DNA of 64,000 nucleotides from Vanilla planifolia (lineage: Eukaryota; Streptophyta; Magnoliopsida; Asparagales; Orchidaceae): the NCBI GenBank assembly GCA_023846275.1, contig CM043874.1, positions 32,589,061 through 32,653,060 of the forward strand. Direction: 5' to 3'. The notes under the pieces were generated by a model. That model was not told where the DNA came from and did no database searches. It worked only from the letters and a program-made list of their open reading frames with translations. The position numbers and the translations under genes are program-made. Positions 47,256 through 61,180 of this stretch are shown here, in pieces (positions within the stretch are counted from its first letter, which is position 1; every line of letters begins with the position of its first letter).

Positions 47256-50200
47256 CTACTCTACTCTAGCCAAGCTTAACCTAACTTTGCTCTACTTTAA
47301 TATTCTTTCCTTTGCTCTTCTCTACTCTACTCTTGCCTCCTCTTCTTTGCTCTGCTCTACTCTGCTTTGCTCTATTCTGCTATACTCTACTCTACTCTAC
47401 TCTCGTCTACTCTAGCCTTGTTCAACCTAGCTTAACCTAAGCTAACCTAGATCTACTCGACTTTACTCTACTCAACTCTAGTATACTCTACACTACTCTA
47501 CTCTAGTATAAACAAGCTTAGCCTAGCTTAACTTAGCCTAGCCTAGCCTAACCTAGCTCTACTCTTCTCTTCTCTATTCTGCTTTGCTCTACTCTACTCT
47601 ACTCTACTCTACTCTGCTCGACTCTGTTTTACTCTGCTACACTCTACTTTGCTCTGCTCTGCTCTACTCTGCTCTCCTCTGCTCTCCTCTATTATACTCT
47701 AGCCTAGCCTACACTAACCTAGCTCTACTCTACTCTACTCTAGCCAAGCCAAGCCTACCTTATCCTAGCTTAACGTAGCCTAGCTTAACCTAGCTATACT
47801 CTACTCCACTCTATTCTACTCTACTATACTCTAACTCTACTCTACTCTACTACACTCTACTCTACCCTAACCTTGCTAAGCCTAGCAAGCCTAGCCTAAC
47901 CTAGCTCTACTCTATTCTACTCAATTATAAACTAGCCTAGCCCAGTTTAACCTTGCTCTAATCATCTCTGCTCTTCTCTACTCCACTCTGCTTTGGTCTG
48001 CTCTGCTCTACTCTGCTCTTCTTTATCCTATTCTATTCTACTTTATTCTACTCTACTCTACTTTACTATACTCTACTTTATCCTAGCATTTCCCAACCTA
48101 GCCTTGCCTAACTTATCCTTTCCTAGCCTAGCCTAACCTAGCTCTTCTTTACTCTATGCTACTTTAATATACTATACTCTACTCTACTCCACTCAACTCT
48201 AACCTTGCCTAGCCTAGCCTTGCTTAACCTAACATAGCTCTACTCTACTCTCTCTATTTTACTCTGCTTTGGTATACTATGCTAAATTCTTGTGTACTCT
48301 ACTCTAGCCTAGCCTAGTCTAGTCGAGCTCTACTCTACTCTAATCTACTTTACTCGACTCTAGCCTGGCCTTCCCTAGCTTAACCAAGCATACCCTGACC
48401 CAGCTCTACTTTATTGTGTTCTAATCAACTCAACTCTACTCTACTCTACTCTAAACTAGCCTAGCCTAACTAACTTTACTCTACTTTACTCTATCCTAGC
48501 CTAATTTAGCTTTTCTCTACTCTACTCTGCTCTCCTCTACTCTAGTTTACTCCATTCTACTTTATTATACTATGACCTAGCCTGGCCTAACCTAACTCTA
48601 CTCTGCTCTACTCTACTTTACTCTACTCTACTCTTCTTCACTCTACACAACTCTTCTCTATTCAAGGCTAGCCTAGCCTAGTCTATCCTAGCCTAACCTA
48701 GCTTTTCTCTACTCTACTCTGCTCTGCTCTGCATTACTATACTCTTCTTAGCTCTACTCTGGTCTACTCTTCCTACTCTACTCTGTTCTCCTCTACTCCC
48801 TTTTACTCAACTCTACTCTAATCTACTCCATTGTAATCTAACCTAGCCTAACCTAGCTCTACTCTACTCTACTATACTTTTGTCTACTCAACTATTTTCT
48901 AATCTACTCAACTCAACTCTACTCTAGCCTAGCCTAGTCTAGTTTAGCATAGCCTTGCCTAACCAAGCATAGCATAGCCTAGCCTAAACATGCTCTACTC
49001 TACTCTACAAACCTCTAATCTACTCTTAACATAACCTAGCCTAATCTTACCTAAACTTGCTCTACTCTACTTTACGCTAGCTAGCTTTTTTTTAGCTTAG
49101 CCTAGCCTTACTTAACACAACTCTACTCTGCTCTTCTTTGCTCTATCTACTCCACTCTTCTCTACTCTACTCTATGAATCTCAGCTCAGCTAAACTCTAC
49201 CATACTCTATTTTGGCCTGCTGTACTCTACACTGCTCTACTCTACTCTACTCTACTCAACTCTACTCTACTGTACTATAGCTTATGCAAGCCAAACCTAG
49301 CTCTACTCTACCCTACTCTACTCTAGCCTAACCTAACCTTTCCTAGCCTATCATGGCCAAGTTTAGCTTAACCTAGCCTTGCCTAACTTAGCTCTACTCT
49401 ACTCTACTCTAATCTACTTAACCTAGCCTAGCTTAGCTTAACCTATCTCTGCCCTACTCTACTCCACTATACACCATTCTACTCTACTATAGTCAACTCT
49501 AGCCTCGCCAAGGCTAACCTCGCTCTTCTTAATTCTTTTCTACTCTGCTCTGCTCAACTCAGCTATGCTTTTCTCTTCCCTACTTTAGTATACTCTATTG
49601 TGCTCTGTTATGCTCTATTGTGCTATGTTATGTTGTGCTCTCCTCTCCTCTCTTGTACTTTGCTTTGCTATGCTCTACTCTCCTCTACTCTACTCTTCTC
49701 TGCTCTACTCTACTCTATGCTCCTCTACTCTACTCTACTCTTCTCTACTCTACTTTACTCTACTCTACTCTACTCTAATATACTCTACTTTACACTACTC
49801 TACTCTATTATACTCTCATCTAGCCTTCCTAGCCTAACCTAGCCCTACTTTACTCTACTCTACTCTACTCTAGTCTACCATACTCTAACCAAGCATCGCT
49901 TTGCCTAGCCTAAAAAAGATCTAAACTCTGCTTTTACTCTGCTCTGCTCTTCTCTGCACTACTCTGCTCTCTTCTTCTCTACTATAACCAAGCTTAGCCT
50001 AACCTATCCTAGCTTAACCTAGCTCTACTCTATTATACTTTACTTTACTCTATACTACCCTACTTTACTCTACTCTACTCTAGCCTAACTAGCCTTGTCT
50101 TGCCTAACCATGTCTAACTTAGCTCTACTCTACTTTAACTTAGCCTCGCCTATCCTACCCTTGCCTAGCTCAGCCTTACTTAGCCTAACTTAACTTTGCT

Positions 50201-53200
50201 CAGCTAAGCTCTGCACTATTCTGCTATACTTTGCTCAACTCTACTCATCTTTGCTCTACTCAACTCTGTTATGCTCTACTTTACTCTGCTCTATTGTTCC
50301 CTAGCCCAGTATAGCCTAACTTAAACTAGCTCGACTCTACTATACTCTACTTTACTCTAGCCTAGCCTAGCTTAGCTTAGCTTACCAAGGCCAAGCCTAA
50401 CCTCGCTCTTTTTACTCTACTCTACTCTACCCTACTCTACTCAACTATAGCCTAGCCTAACTTAGCTCTACTCTGCACTACTTTTCTCTGCTCTACTTTG
50501 CTCTACCCAGCTCTACTCTACTCTACTCTACTCTACTCATCTTTACTCTACTCTACTCTACTCTACTTTGCTTTGCTCCACTCTATGCTACTCTAGCCTT
50601 GCAAAGCCTACCTAACCTAGCTTTATTCTACTCCACTCTGTTCTACTCAACTCTAATTTACTCTAGTCTACTCAACTCTATAGTACTCTTCTCTACTCTT
50701 GCCTACTCTAGCCTAGCTTAGCCTAACCTAACCTAGCTCTACTCTACTTTAATTTACTTTACTCTACTCTACTCTACTCTAACCTAGCCTACGATCACTT
50801 AACCAAACTCTGCTCCACTATACTCTACTGTACTCTACTCTACTAAACTCTATTCTACTCTGTTCTAGCCTAGCAAAGCCTAGCAAAACCAAACTTAACC
50901 AAACCAAGCTCTACTCTATACTTCTCTGCACTACTCTGCTTTTCTCTGCTCTACGTTGATTATCTTAGCTTTTTTGTACTCTACTCTGCTCTACGTGACT
51001 CTGCTTTGCTCAGTTCTTCGCTACTCTTTTTTACTCGACTCTACTGTACTCTGCTCTACTCTACTCTGCTCTACTCTACTCTGTTTTACTCTTCTCTACT
51101 CTCCTCTACTCCAATCTATTATACTCTACTCTAGCTTAGCAAAGCCTATCCTTGCAAAACTTAACTCTTCTCTACTCTACTTTACTCTACTCTACTTTGC
51201 TCTACTCTACTCTACTTTACTCTACTCTACTCTTCTCTGATTTTGCCTGCTTTGTTGTACTCTACTTTACTCTACTCTTCTCTACCCTAGTCTACTCTAC
51301 TATACTCTTCTTTGCTCTGTTTTGTTCAACTCTACTCTATTCTACTCTAGTCTACTCTAGCCTAGTTTAGCAAAGCCTAACATAACCTAGCTCTGCCCTG
51401 CTTTACTTTACTCTACTCTACTCTACTATAGCCTAGCCTAGCCTTCCCTCGCCTAACCTTGCCTAACTTAGCTCTATTCTACTTTACTCTACTCTTCTCT
51501 ACTCAACTCTACTCTAGTCTAACTTAGCCTATCCTAGCCTAACGTAGCTCTACCTTACTCTACTCTATTCTAGCCTAGCCTTACCTTCCTCTGCTCTACT
51601 CCACTATACTCTGCTCTACATTTTATTTCTCTGATCTACTCTGCTCCACTCTACTCTACTCTACTCTACTCTAGCCTAGCTTAGGTTAGCCTAGCCTAGC
51701 CTTGCATAGCCTAACAAAGCCTTGCCAAACCTAGCTTAGCTTAGCCTAACCTAACTTCGCACAGCTCTACTCTATACTACTCTACACTACTCTACTTTAA
51801 TTTACATAGCTTTCCACTGCTTTACTCTATTTTATTGTGCTCTTTTATACTCTAGCCTAGCCTAACTTAACTAAGCTCTACTCTCCTCTATTATACTACA
51901 CTCTAGCTTAGCCTAGCCTACCTTAGCTTAGCTTAGCCCAGGCTAGCCTTGCGTAACCTAGCTCGGTTGTACTCTACTCTACTTTTGCATAGCCTAGCCT
52001 ATGCTAGCTATACTCTGCTATGCTTTTCTCAGCACTACTCTACTCAACTTTTCTCTATTATACTTTATTCTGCTCTTCTCTACTCTAGTCTGCTCTACTC
52101 CACTCCACTCTACTTAACTCTACTCTTGTCTACTATTCTCTACTCCACTATAGCCTAAACGAGCCTAGCCTATTCTAACTAGCTCTGCTCTACTATTCGT
52201 TGCTCTACTTCGATTTCGTCTGCTCTATTGTTCTCTACTCAACTCTGCTTGACTGTGCTTTGCTCTACTCTACTCTACTCTATTCTGCTCTGCTCTACTC
52301 TGCTTTGCTCTACTATGTGCAGCTCTGCTCTGCTCTGCTTTATTATGCTCTACTCTGCTCTACTCTTCTCTTCTTTGCTCTAGTCTACTTTATTCTATTC
52401 CACTCTACACTACTCAACTCTATAATAGCCTAGCCAAGCCTAGCTTAGCCTAACCTATCTCTGCTCTACTCTACTTTACTTTGCTCTGCTCTACTCAGAT
52501 TTTATCTACTCTACTATACTCTAGTCTGCTCTAGTATACTCCACTATGCTCTTCTCTGCTCTACTCTACATTATTATGATTTACTCTACTCTACTATGCA
52601 ATACTATACTCCATTCTACTATACTCTTGTCTACTCTAGCCCTGTTTAGCCTAGCCTAGCCAAGTCAAATCGAGCTCAACTCTACTCTATTCTTATCTAC
52701 TATACTCTAAGCCTTCCCTAGCCTAACCTAGCAAAGCCTAACATTACTCTACTTTACTCTACTCTACTCTACACTAATATACTCTAATCTACTCTAATAT
52801 ACTCTAATTTAGCCTAGCCAAGCCTAACCTAACCTAGCTGCGCTCTACTATACTCTCTTTTACTTTACTTTAGCCTAACCTAGCTTAACTGATCCTAACC
52901 TAGCTCTAGTTTACTCTACTATACTTTATTATAGTGTAGCCTAGCCTATCCTAACTTAGCTATACTATGCTCTACTCTACTCCAATCTACTCGACTCTAC
53001 TATGCTCTATTCTTCTCTGCTCTGCTCTACTCTACTCTACCCTAGTTCAGCCTAACCTAGCCAAGCCTAGCCTAAGCTAGCTCTACTCTACTCTACTCTA
53101 ACCTAGCATAGCCTAATCTTGCTCTACTCTTCTCTAATCTACTCTAATCTACACTACTCTACTCTACCATAGCCTGACATAGTTCTACTCTACTCTGCTA

Positions 53201-56200
53201 TACTCTAATCTATTTTTTCATCTCCACTCTACTCTCTTCTACTTTGCTCTACTCTACTCTACTCTGCTCTATTGTAAAATACTATGCTCTGCTTCACTTT
53301 GTTTTGTCTTGCTTTGTTCTACCTTGCTTTGCTTTGCACAGCTCTGCTCTACTCGATTATACTCTACTCTAGCCTAGCTTGGCCTTGCCTAACCTAGTCG
53401 CTCCTAGCCTAACCAAGCTTTACTCTACTCTACTCTGCTTTATTCTACTACTCTAGGCTAGCTTAATCTAGTCTAGCCTAAACTAACCTAGCACAACTCT
53501 ACTCTACTCTAACCTAGCCTAGCTTAGCCTAACTCAGCTCTGCTTTTCTCTACTCAACTATTTTCTGCTTTTCTCTACTCTACACTTCTTTGATCTACTC
53601 TGCTCTTCTTTACTCCACTCTACTCTATTCTATTGTACTCTATTCTACTCTACTCTACTTGACTCTAGCCTCGTTTAGACAAGCCTAGCTGAGCCTAACC
53701 TAGACCTACTCTACCCCATAAAACTTTACTCTACTTTACTCTACTATGCTCTTTTATGCTTCGCTCAATTCTGCTCTACTCTACTCTACTCTACTTTACT
53801 CTATCTGTTGTACTTTAGCCTAGCCTAGCCTAACCTAGCACTACTTTACTCTACTTTACCCTACTCTACTCAATTATACTCAACCCCCTATCCTAGCTTA
53901 GCCTAGCCTAGCTTAACCTCGCTCCACTCTATTCTACTCTATTATACTCTACTCTACCAAACTCTAGCCTAGCCTAACCATGCTCTACTCTACTTTGCTC
54001 TGCTCTATCCTACTCTTCTCTACTCTACTCTACTCTACTTGACTCTATTTTTCTCTGCTCAGCTCAGCTCAGTTCTACTCTACTTTGCTCTCCTCTTTTC
54101 TACTCTACTCTACTCTATTATACTCTACTATACTATACTCTACTCTAACCTAGCCTTCCCTATCCTACCCTATCTCAACTAACCTAACCTACCTCAATGC
54201 TACTCTACTCTACTCAAATATACTATACTCTACTTATGTATACTCTACTCTACTCCAACTTAACCAAGCCTAGCCTAGCCTAACTTAGCTCTACTCTACT
54301 TTACCTTACTTTACACTGCTCTACTCTGCTCTACTCTGCTTTACTCTACTCTATTCAACTCTACTCTAGCCAAGCCTAGCCAAGCTTAACCTAGCTCCTC
54401 TCTACTCTTCTCTACTTTACTCTACACGACTTTAGCCTAGCCTACCCTTGCCTAGCTAAACATAGCCTAACCTAGCTCCACTTTACACTACTCTGCTAAA
54501 CTCTACTCTACTCTGCTCTAAACTAGTGTGGCCTAACCTAGCTCTGCTCTATTTTACTCTTCTCTACTCTATCCTAGGATAGCCTAACCTATCCTATCAT
54601 AACCTAGCTTTTTTCTACTCTATATTGCTCTACTCTACTCTGCTCTACTTTTCTCTACTCTACTCTGCTCTACTCTACTCTATGCTACTCTACTCTACTC
54701 TGCTCTTTCTACTCTGCTCTACTCTCCTCTACTCTCTGCTACTCTACTTTACTCTATAATTTATACTAACCTAGCTTAGCCTTCCCTAGCTTAAGCTTGT
54801 TCTGCTCTACTCTACTCGACTCTACTCTACTCTAAAAAACTCTACTCAACTCTACTCTACTCTAGCTTAGCCTATCCTCCCCTAACCTAAGTTTTCTTTG
54901 CTATGCTATGCTCTTCTTTTCTCTTCTTTACTCTACTCTTCTCTACTCCACCTTACCCAGCTCCACCTTCTCTGCTCTACTTTACTCTACACAACTCTAT
55001 TCTACTCGAGGCCAGCCTAGCCTAGCCTATGCTAACCTACCTCTACTCTACTCTACATTACTCTACTCCCCTCTACTCAACTCTACTTTATACTAGCCAA
55101 GCCTAACCTAACCTAGCCTAAACAAGTTCTATTATACTCTACTCTATAGAACTATGCTCTACAATAACCCTACCTTGCATAGCCTAACCTAACCTAGATT
55201 TGCCCTATTTTGCTTTGCTCTCCACATCTCTTCTCTGCACTACTTTATTCTACTCGTCTCTACTCTACTCTACTCTACTCTATCCTACTCTGCTCTACTT
55301 TGATCTACTTTACTCTATTCAAATCTACTCTACTCTACTCTAATGTTGATAGGCCTGACCTAGCTTTACGTATTTTACTCTACTCTACTCTATTCTACTC
55401 TAAGCAAACATACCCTTCCTTAGCCTAGTCTACCCTAGCATAGCTTAGCCAAGCCTAACCTAGCTCTACTCTACTACACTCTACTCTAATCTACTTAACC
55501 TAGCCTAGCTTAACTTAACCTATCTCTACTCTACTCTACTATACTCTACACTACTCTACTATACTCTACTCTACTCTAGCCTAGCCAAGGCTATCTTAGC
55601 CTAGCCTAGCTTAACCTAGCTCTACCCTTTTATACTCTAGTCTGCTCTGCTCTGCTAAGCTTTTCTCTACTCTGCTCTAGTCTATTATGCTCCACTCTGA
55701 TCTACTCTACTCTATAATACTTTGTTATGCTCAGCTCTGCCCTACTCTCCTTTACTTTACTCTACTCTACTTTACTCTACTCTAATATACTCTACAATAT
55801 TCTACTATTCTCTACTCTACTCCAGCCTAGCCTAGCCTACTTCAGCCTAGCCTAGCCTGCTCTAGCCTAGCTTAATCAAGCTCTACTCTATTATACTCTA
55901 CTATAACATATTCTTCTATACTCTACTCTACTTTAGTCTAACTTAGCCTACCCTAGCCTAACCTAGCTCATCTTTACTCTACTCTAAATTACTCTAGCCT
56001 AGCTTAGCCTAAACTTGCTCTGCTTAGCTCTGCTCTACTCAACTAAGCTCAGCTCTACCCTACTATACTCTATACTATTCTTCTCAACTCTACTCTGCTC
56101 TTCTTTATTGTACTCTACTCTAGCCTCACCTAGCCTGGCCTATACATAACCTGGCTCTACTCTACGTTACTCTACTCTACTCCACTCAACTCTACCCTAC

Positions 56201-58550
56201 ACTACTCTACACTTCTTTACTCTACTCTATTGTAGCCTAGCCTAAGCTAGCCTACCCTAGCCTAGCACAACTTAGCTTAGCTAACTTAACCTAGCTCTAC
56301 TCTACTCTACTCTACTTTACTCTTACCTAGCCTAACCTGAGCTAGCCTAGCCTAGCTCTGCTCTACTCTACTTTACTTTAATCTTCTATACTCTACTCTA
56401 CTCTACTCTACTCTACTCTACTTTACTCTACTCTACTCTACTCTTTTCTAGCCTAGTCTTACCCAGCCTAGCCTATCCTAGCCTAGTCTTGCAAAACCTA
56501 GCTCTACTCTACTCTATTATATTGTACTCTACTCTACTCTACTCTATTATATTCTACAATACTCTATTCTTCTCTACACTAACCTACCCTAACCAAGCTG
56601 TGCTCTACTCTACTCTAGCCTAAGCTACAATAGCTTTGCCTAGCCTCACTATTCTAGGCTAACCTAGCTGTACCATACTCTACTCTTACTTAGGTAGGTC
56701 AACCCTAGCCAAGCCTAACCTAGCCTTGCCTAACTTAGCTTTACTTCACTCAGCTCAACTCTACTATACTCTACCTAACCCTACTCTACTCAACTCTACT
56801 GTACTCTACTCTACTCTACTCCACTCTAACCTTACATAGCCTAACCTAGCTTTACTCTACTCCTCTCTACTCTACTCAGCTTTACTGTACACTACTCTAG
56901 CCTTGCCTAGCCCAGCATAACCTCATCAATGCTTGTTTAGCCTAACCTTGCTCCACTCTACACAACTTTGCTTTGTTTGACTTTGCTTTACTCTATTCTA
57001 GTCCACTCTGCTATGCTCTATTCTGTTCTTCTCTGCTTCGCTCTGCTCTTCTTTGCTCTAGTCTACTCCACTCGACCTTACTCTACTCTACTCTACTCAA
57101 CTATACTCTACTCTACTCTATTATAACCTAGCCAAGCTAGCCTCGCTTATCATAGCTAAACCCAACTCTACCCTAACATAGCTTAGCTTACCCTGGCCAA
57201 GCCTAACTTCGCCTAACCAAACTCCACTCAGCTTTGTTATACATTGCTTTACTCTACTCTACTCAACTTTATTATACTCTAGGATAGCCTAGCCATACCT
57301 AACCTTGTCTACTCTACTCTTCTCTACTCAAGCCTATCCTAGCCGAGCCTAGCTTACCTGAGCCTAGCCTCGCCTACACTAGCCTAGCCAAACATTGCTC
57401 TATTCTGCTCTACTCTACATAACTCTACTCTACTCTACTCTACTCTACACTAGCTTAGCCTAACCTAACCTAGCACTTCTTTGCTTTTCTTTTCTCTGCT
57501 ATGCTTTGCTCTATTATGCTCTTCTCCTCTCTACTCTATTCTACTCTAATTTGCTCTACTCTGTACTACTCTACACAAATCTACTCTACTCTTCTTTAAT
57601 CTAGCCTAGCCTAGCCTTGCCTTGCCTAGCTTAACCCAACCTAACCTAGCTCTACTTTACTATACTTTGCTCTACTCTGCTCTACTCTAACCTACTCTAT
57701 GCTACCCTACTCTAACCTAGCCTAGCCTTGGCTAACCTAGCTCTACTTTATTCTACCCTAGTTTACTGTATTCTACTCTCCTCTGCTCTGCTCTACTCTA
57801 CTCTACTCTAGCCCTTCCAAGCCTAGCTTAGCCTAACCTAACCTTACACTACTCTGCTCTACTTTACTCTGATTTTCTCTTCTCTACCCTACTCTAATAT
57901 GCTTTGCTCTGCTTTGCTCTTCTCTATTATGCTCTACTCTACTTATCTCTATAATCTAGCCTAACCTTACTTAGCTTAGCCTAACCTTACCCTACTCTAC
58001 TATACTCCACTCTACTCTACTCTAGTATAGCTTAACCTAGCGTACCATAACTTAGCCTAGCCTAGTCGAGTCTAGCCTAACCTAGCTCTACTTTACTCCA
58101 CTCTACTCTATTCAACTCTACTCTCTAGCTTAGCCTAACCTTACTCTACTCTAGTCTACCCTGCTCTGCTCTACTTTGCTCTACTCTGCTCTACTCTACT
58201 CTATTCTACTCTGCTCTACTCAAATCTACTTTGCTTTGCTCTACTCTACTCTATTCTTCTTAACTGTACTTTGGCCTAGTTTAGCTTAGCCTAACCTTGC
58301 TCTACTCTAGTCTACTCTACTCTACTATACTATACCTTATTCTACTCTACTCTACTCTCACTTAGCCTAGCATATTCTAACTTAGCTCTACTCTTCTCTA
58401 CTTTACTCTAAAATGCTTTATTTTTCTCTTTTCTTCTCTACTCTCCTCTACTCTATTGTACTCATCTCAACTTTGCCCTGGTCTACTCAACTCATCTCAT
58501 CTCTACTCTGCTATGCTCTGCATTTCTCTACTCTACTCTACTCTATTCTG

Positions 58551-58594
58551 CTCTCCTCTCCTCTCCTCTCCTCTCCTCTCCTCTCCTCTCCTCT
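58551..58594. repeat. Pure pyrimidine tract, (CTCTC)n-type, 44 bp
   Basis: An uninterrupted C/T run made of CTCTC pentamers, the most regular stretch seen in the right arm. It is flanked by more CTCTC-rich sequence with only occasional A to about 58,650. Such homopurine-homopyrimidine mirror tracts can adopt triplex (H-DNA) structure. Confidence 0.85.
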
Positions 58595-60628
58595 ACTCAC
58601 TTCTCCTCACCTCTCCTCTACTCTCCTCTCCTCACCTCTCCTCTTCTCTACACTACTCTACTTTACTCCATGCCTCTCAAGTCTACTCTTCTCTACTCTA
58701 CTTTACTCTATTATATTCAACTATACTCTACCCTACTATAACCTTACTTAGCTTAGCCTAATCTAGCTCTACTCTACTTTACTTTAGACATGCCTTGCCT
58801 CACCTACCATGTCCTAGCCTATCTTAACCTAGTTGTACTTTACTCCACTCTACACTACTCTAGCCTAGCCTATTTTAGCTTTGCTCTACCATACCCTACT
58901 CTACTATACTCTACTTTACACTACTCTTCTCTACTCTACTCTATATTGCTCTACTCTACTCTTCTACATTGTTCTACTCTACTCTCCTGTCTTCACCTCT
59001 CCTTTACTCTACGCTACTATGCTCTACTCTACTCTAGCCTTACCTAACCAAGCCTAACCAAACTCTACTCTAATCTACTTTACTCTCACTTAGCCTACCC
59101 TTACCTAACTTAGTCTAGCCAAACATAGCTCTACTCTACTATACTTCACTCTACTATACTCTTTTTTAATATATTATAATCTACTTTAACCTAACCTAGC
59201 CTAGCCTAACCAAGCTTTACTATACTCTACTCTTACCTAACCTTTCCTAGCCTAACCTAGCTCTTCTCTATTCTATTATGCTATGATATCTTATGCTCTA
59301 CTTTACTTTTCTCTACTCTACACTATTATGCTCTACTCTACTCTTCTCTTCTCTATTCTACTCTACTCTATACTATAGCCTACACTAGATTAATCTTGCC
59401 TAACCAGCTATACTCTACTCTGCTCTACTCTACTTTACTCTGACATAGCCTAGCCTAGCCAACGATAGCCTAGCTTAGCCTAAAATAACATAACTCTACT
59501 CTACTCTACTCTACTTTTCTTAAACCTGACCTAGCCTAGTGTAACCTAGCTTGACCTAGCCTATCATAACTTAGCTCTACTCTACTCTGCTCTACTCTAC
59601 TCTACTCTACTCCTCTTTGCTCTACTCAACTCTACTCTACTCTACTATGTTCTGCCATACTCTTCTCTACTATGCTCTGCTTTACTCTACTTCTCTTTAC
59701 TCTACTCTACTCTACTCTAGCCTAGCCTAACCAAACCTAGCTCTATTCTATGTTACCCTACTCAACTCAACTCTACTCTACTAAAATATACTCTACTCTA
59801 CTCAACTTTTCTCAATTATACTCTGCTCTACCGTACTTTAACCAAGCCTAGCCTAGCATAACCTAACTCTACACTATTATACTCTACTCTACTCTAGCCT
59901 AGCTTATCCTAACATAGCTCTACTCTACTCTGCTCTGCTCTGCTCTACTTTTGTCTTTTTTACTCTATTATCCTCTACTCTGCTTTGCTCTTCTCTATTT
60001 TACACTACTTTGTTCTACTCTGCTCTTCTCTACTCTACTCTCTTACTCTAGCCAAGCCTAGGCTAGCTTAGCTTATCCTAGCTTAGACTAGCCTAGCCTA
60101 ACCCAACCTAGCTCAACTCTACTCTACTCTACTCTATTCTACTCTATCCTAGCCTCTCCTCTCATAGCCAAGCCTAGCCTTGCTTAAGCTAGCTCTACTC
60201 TGCTCTACTCTACTCTACTCTGCTCTACTCTACTCTTCTCTATTCTTCTCTACTATACTCAGCTCAGCTCTTCCCTACTCTACTCTACTTTGCTCTACTC
60301 ATCTGTATACTGCTATGCTCTACTCTACCATACTATACTCTACTCTACTCTTGTTGAGCCTAACCAAACCTAGCCTAACCTAGCTCTACCCTATTATACT
60401 CTACTTTATAACTCTACTCTAGCCTAGCCTAGCCTAACCTAACTTAGGTCAGCTTACTCTTCTCTATTCTACTCTACTCTAGCCTAACTTAACCTCACCT
60501 AACTCTACTCTACTTTGCTCTTCTCTACACTACTCTATTCTACTCTATTCTAGTTTTCTCTAAATCTACTCTGCCCTTCTCTACTCTACTATACTCTAAT
60601 CTACTCTCCTCTTCTCTCTTCTACTCTA

Positions 60629-60657
60629 CTCTCCTCCCTTCTCCTCTCTTCTCCTCT
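60629..60657. repeat. Pure pyrimidine tract, 29 bp
   Basis: A C/T-only run of CTCCT-type units in the right arm, part of a CTCTC-rich patch at about 60,600-60,660. Similar patches lie at 46,228-46,248, 61,914-61,950 and about 42,030-42,090. Confidence 0.75.
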
Positions 60658-61146
60658 ACTCTACTTTACTCTAATCTACCCTACTCTACTCCACTCCACT
60701 CTACCCAACTCTACTCTACTCTACTCTGTTCTACTCTAACCTAACCTAGCCTAACTTAGCACAACCCTGCGTTACTCTATTCTAGCATAGCCTATCCTAA
60801 TTTTCTTTTTCTCTACTCTACTCTACTCTACTTTACTCTTCTCTATTATACTCTATTCTGCTCTACTCTACTCTTCTCTGATCTACTCTACTCTACACAA
60901 CTCTACTCTACTTTGCTCCACTCTTACTTATTATTACCTAGCCTAGCCTAAACTAGCCCTACTCTACTCTACTCTACTTAACTCTAGGCTTGCCTAGCCT
61001 AGCCCATCTTAGCCTAAACTACTCTATTATACTTCACACTCTACACTACTCTCATCTACTCCACTATACTCTAGCCTATCCTAATCTTGTTCTACTCTAC
61101 TCCACTCTATTATTTTTTACTTTACTCTACTCTAGTCTAGCCTAGT

Positions 61147-61180
61147 CAAGAGTAGAGCCAAACAAATTTTTTGCTCTACT
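61147..61180. repeat. Short local inversion/hairpin inside the right arm
   Basis: AAGAGTAGAGCC, in the purine-rich orientation, appears on the plus strand within otherwise C-rich sequence. AGTAGAGC at 61,151-61,158 pairs perfectly with GCTCTACT at 61,173-61,180 across a 14-base loop rich in A and T. Confidence 0.6.
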
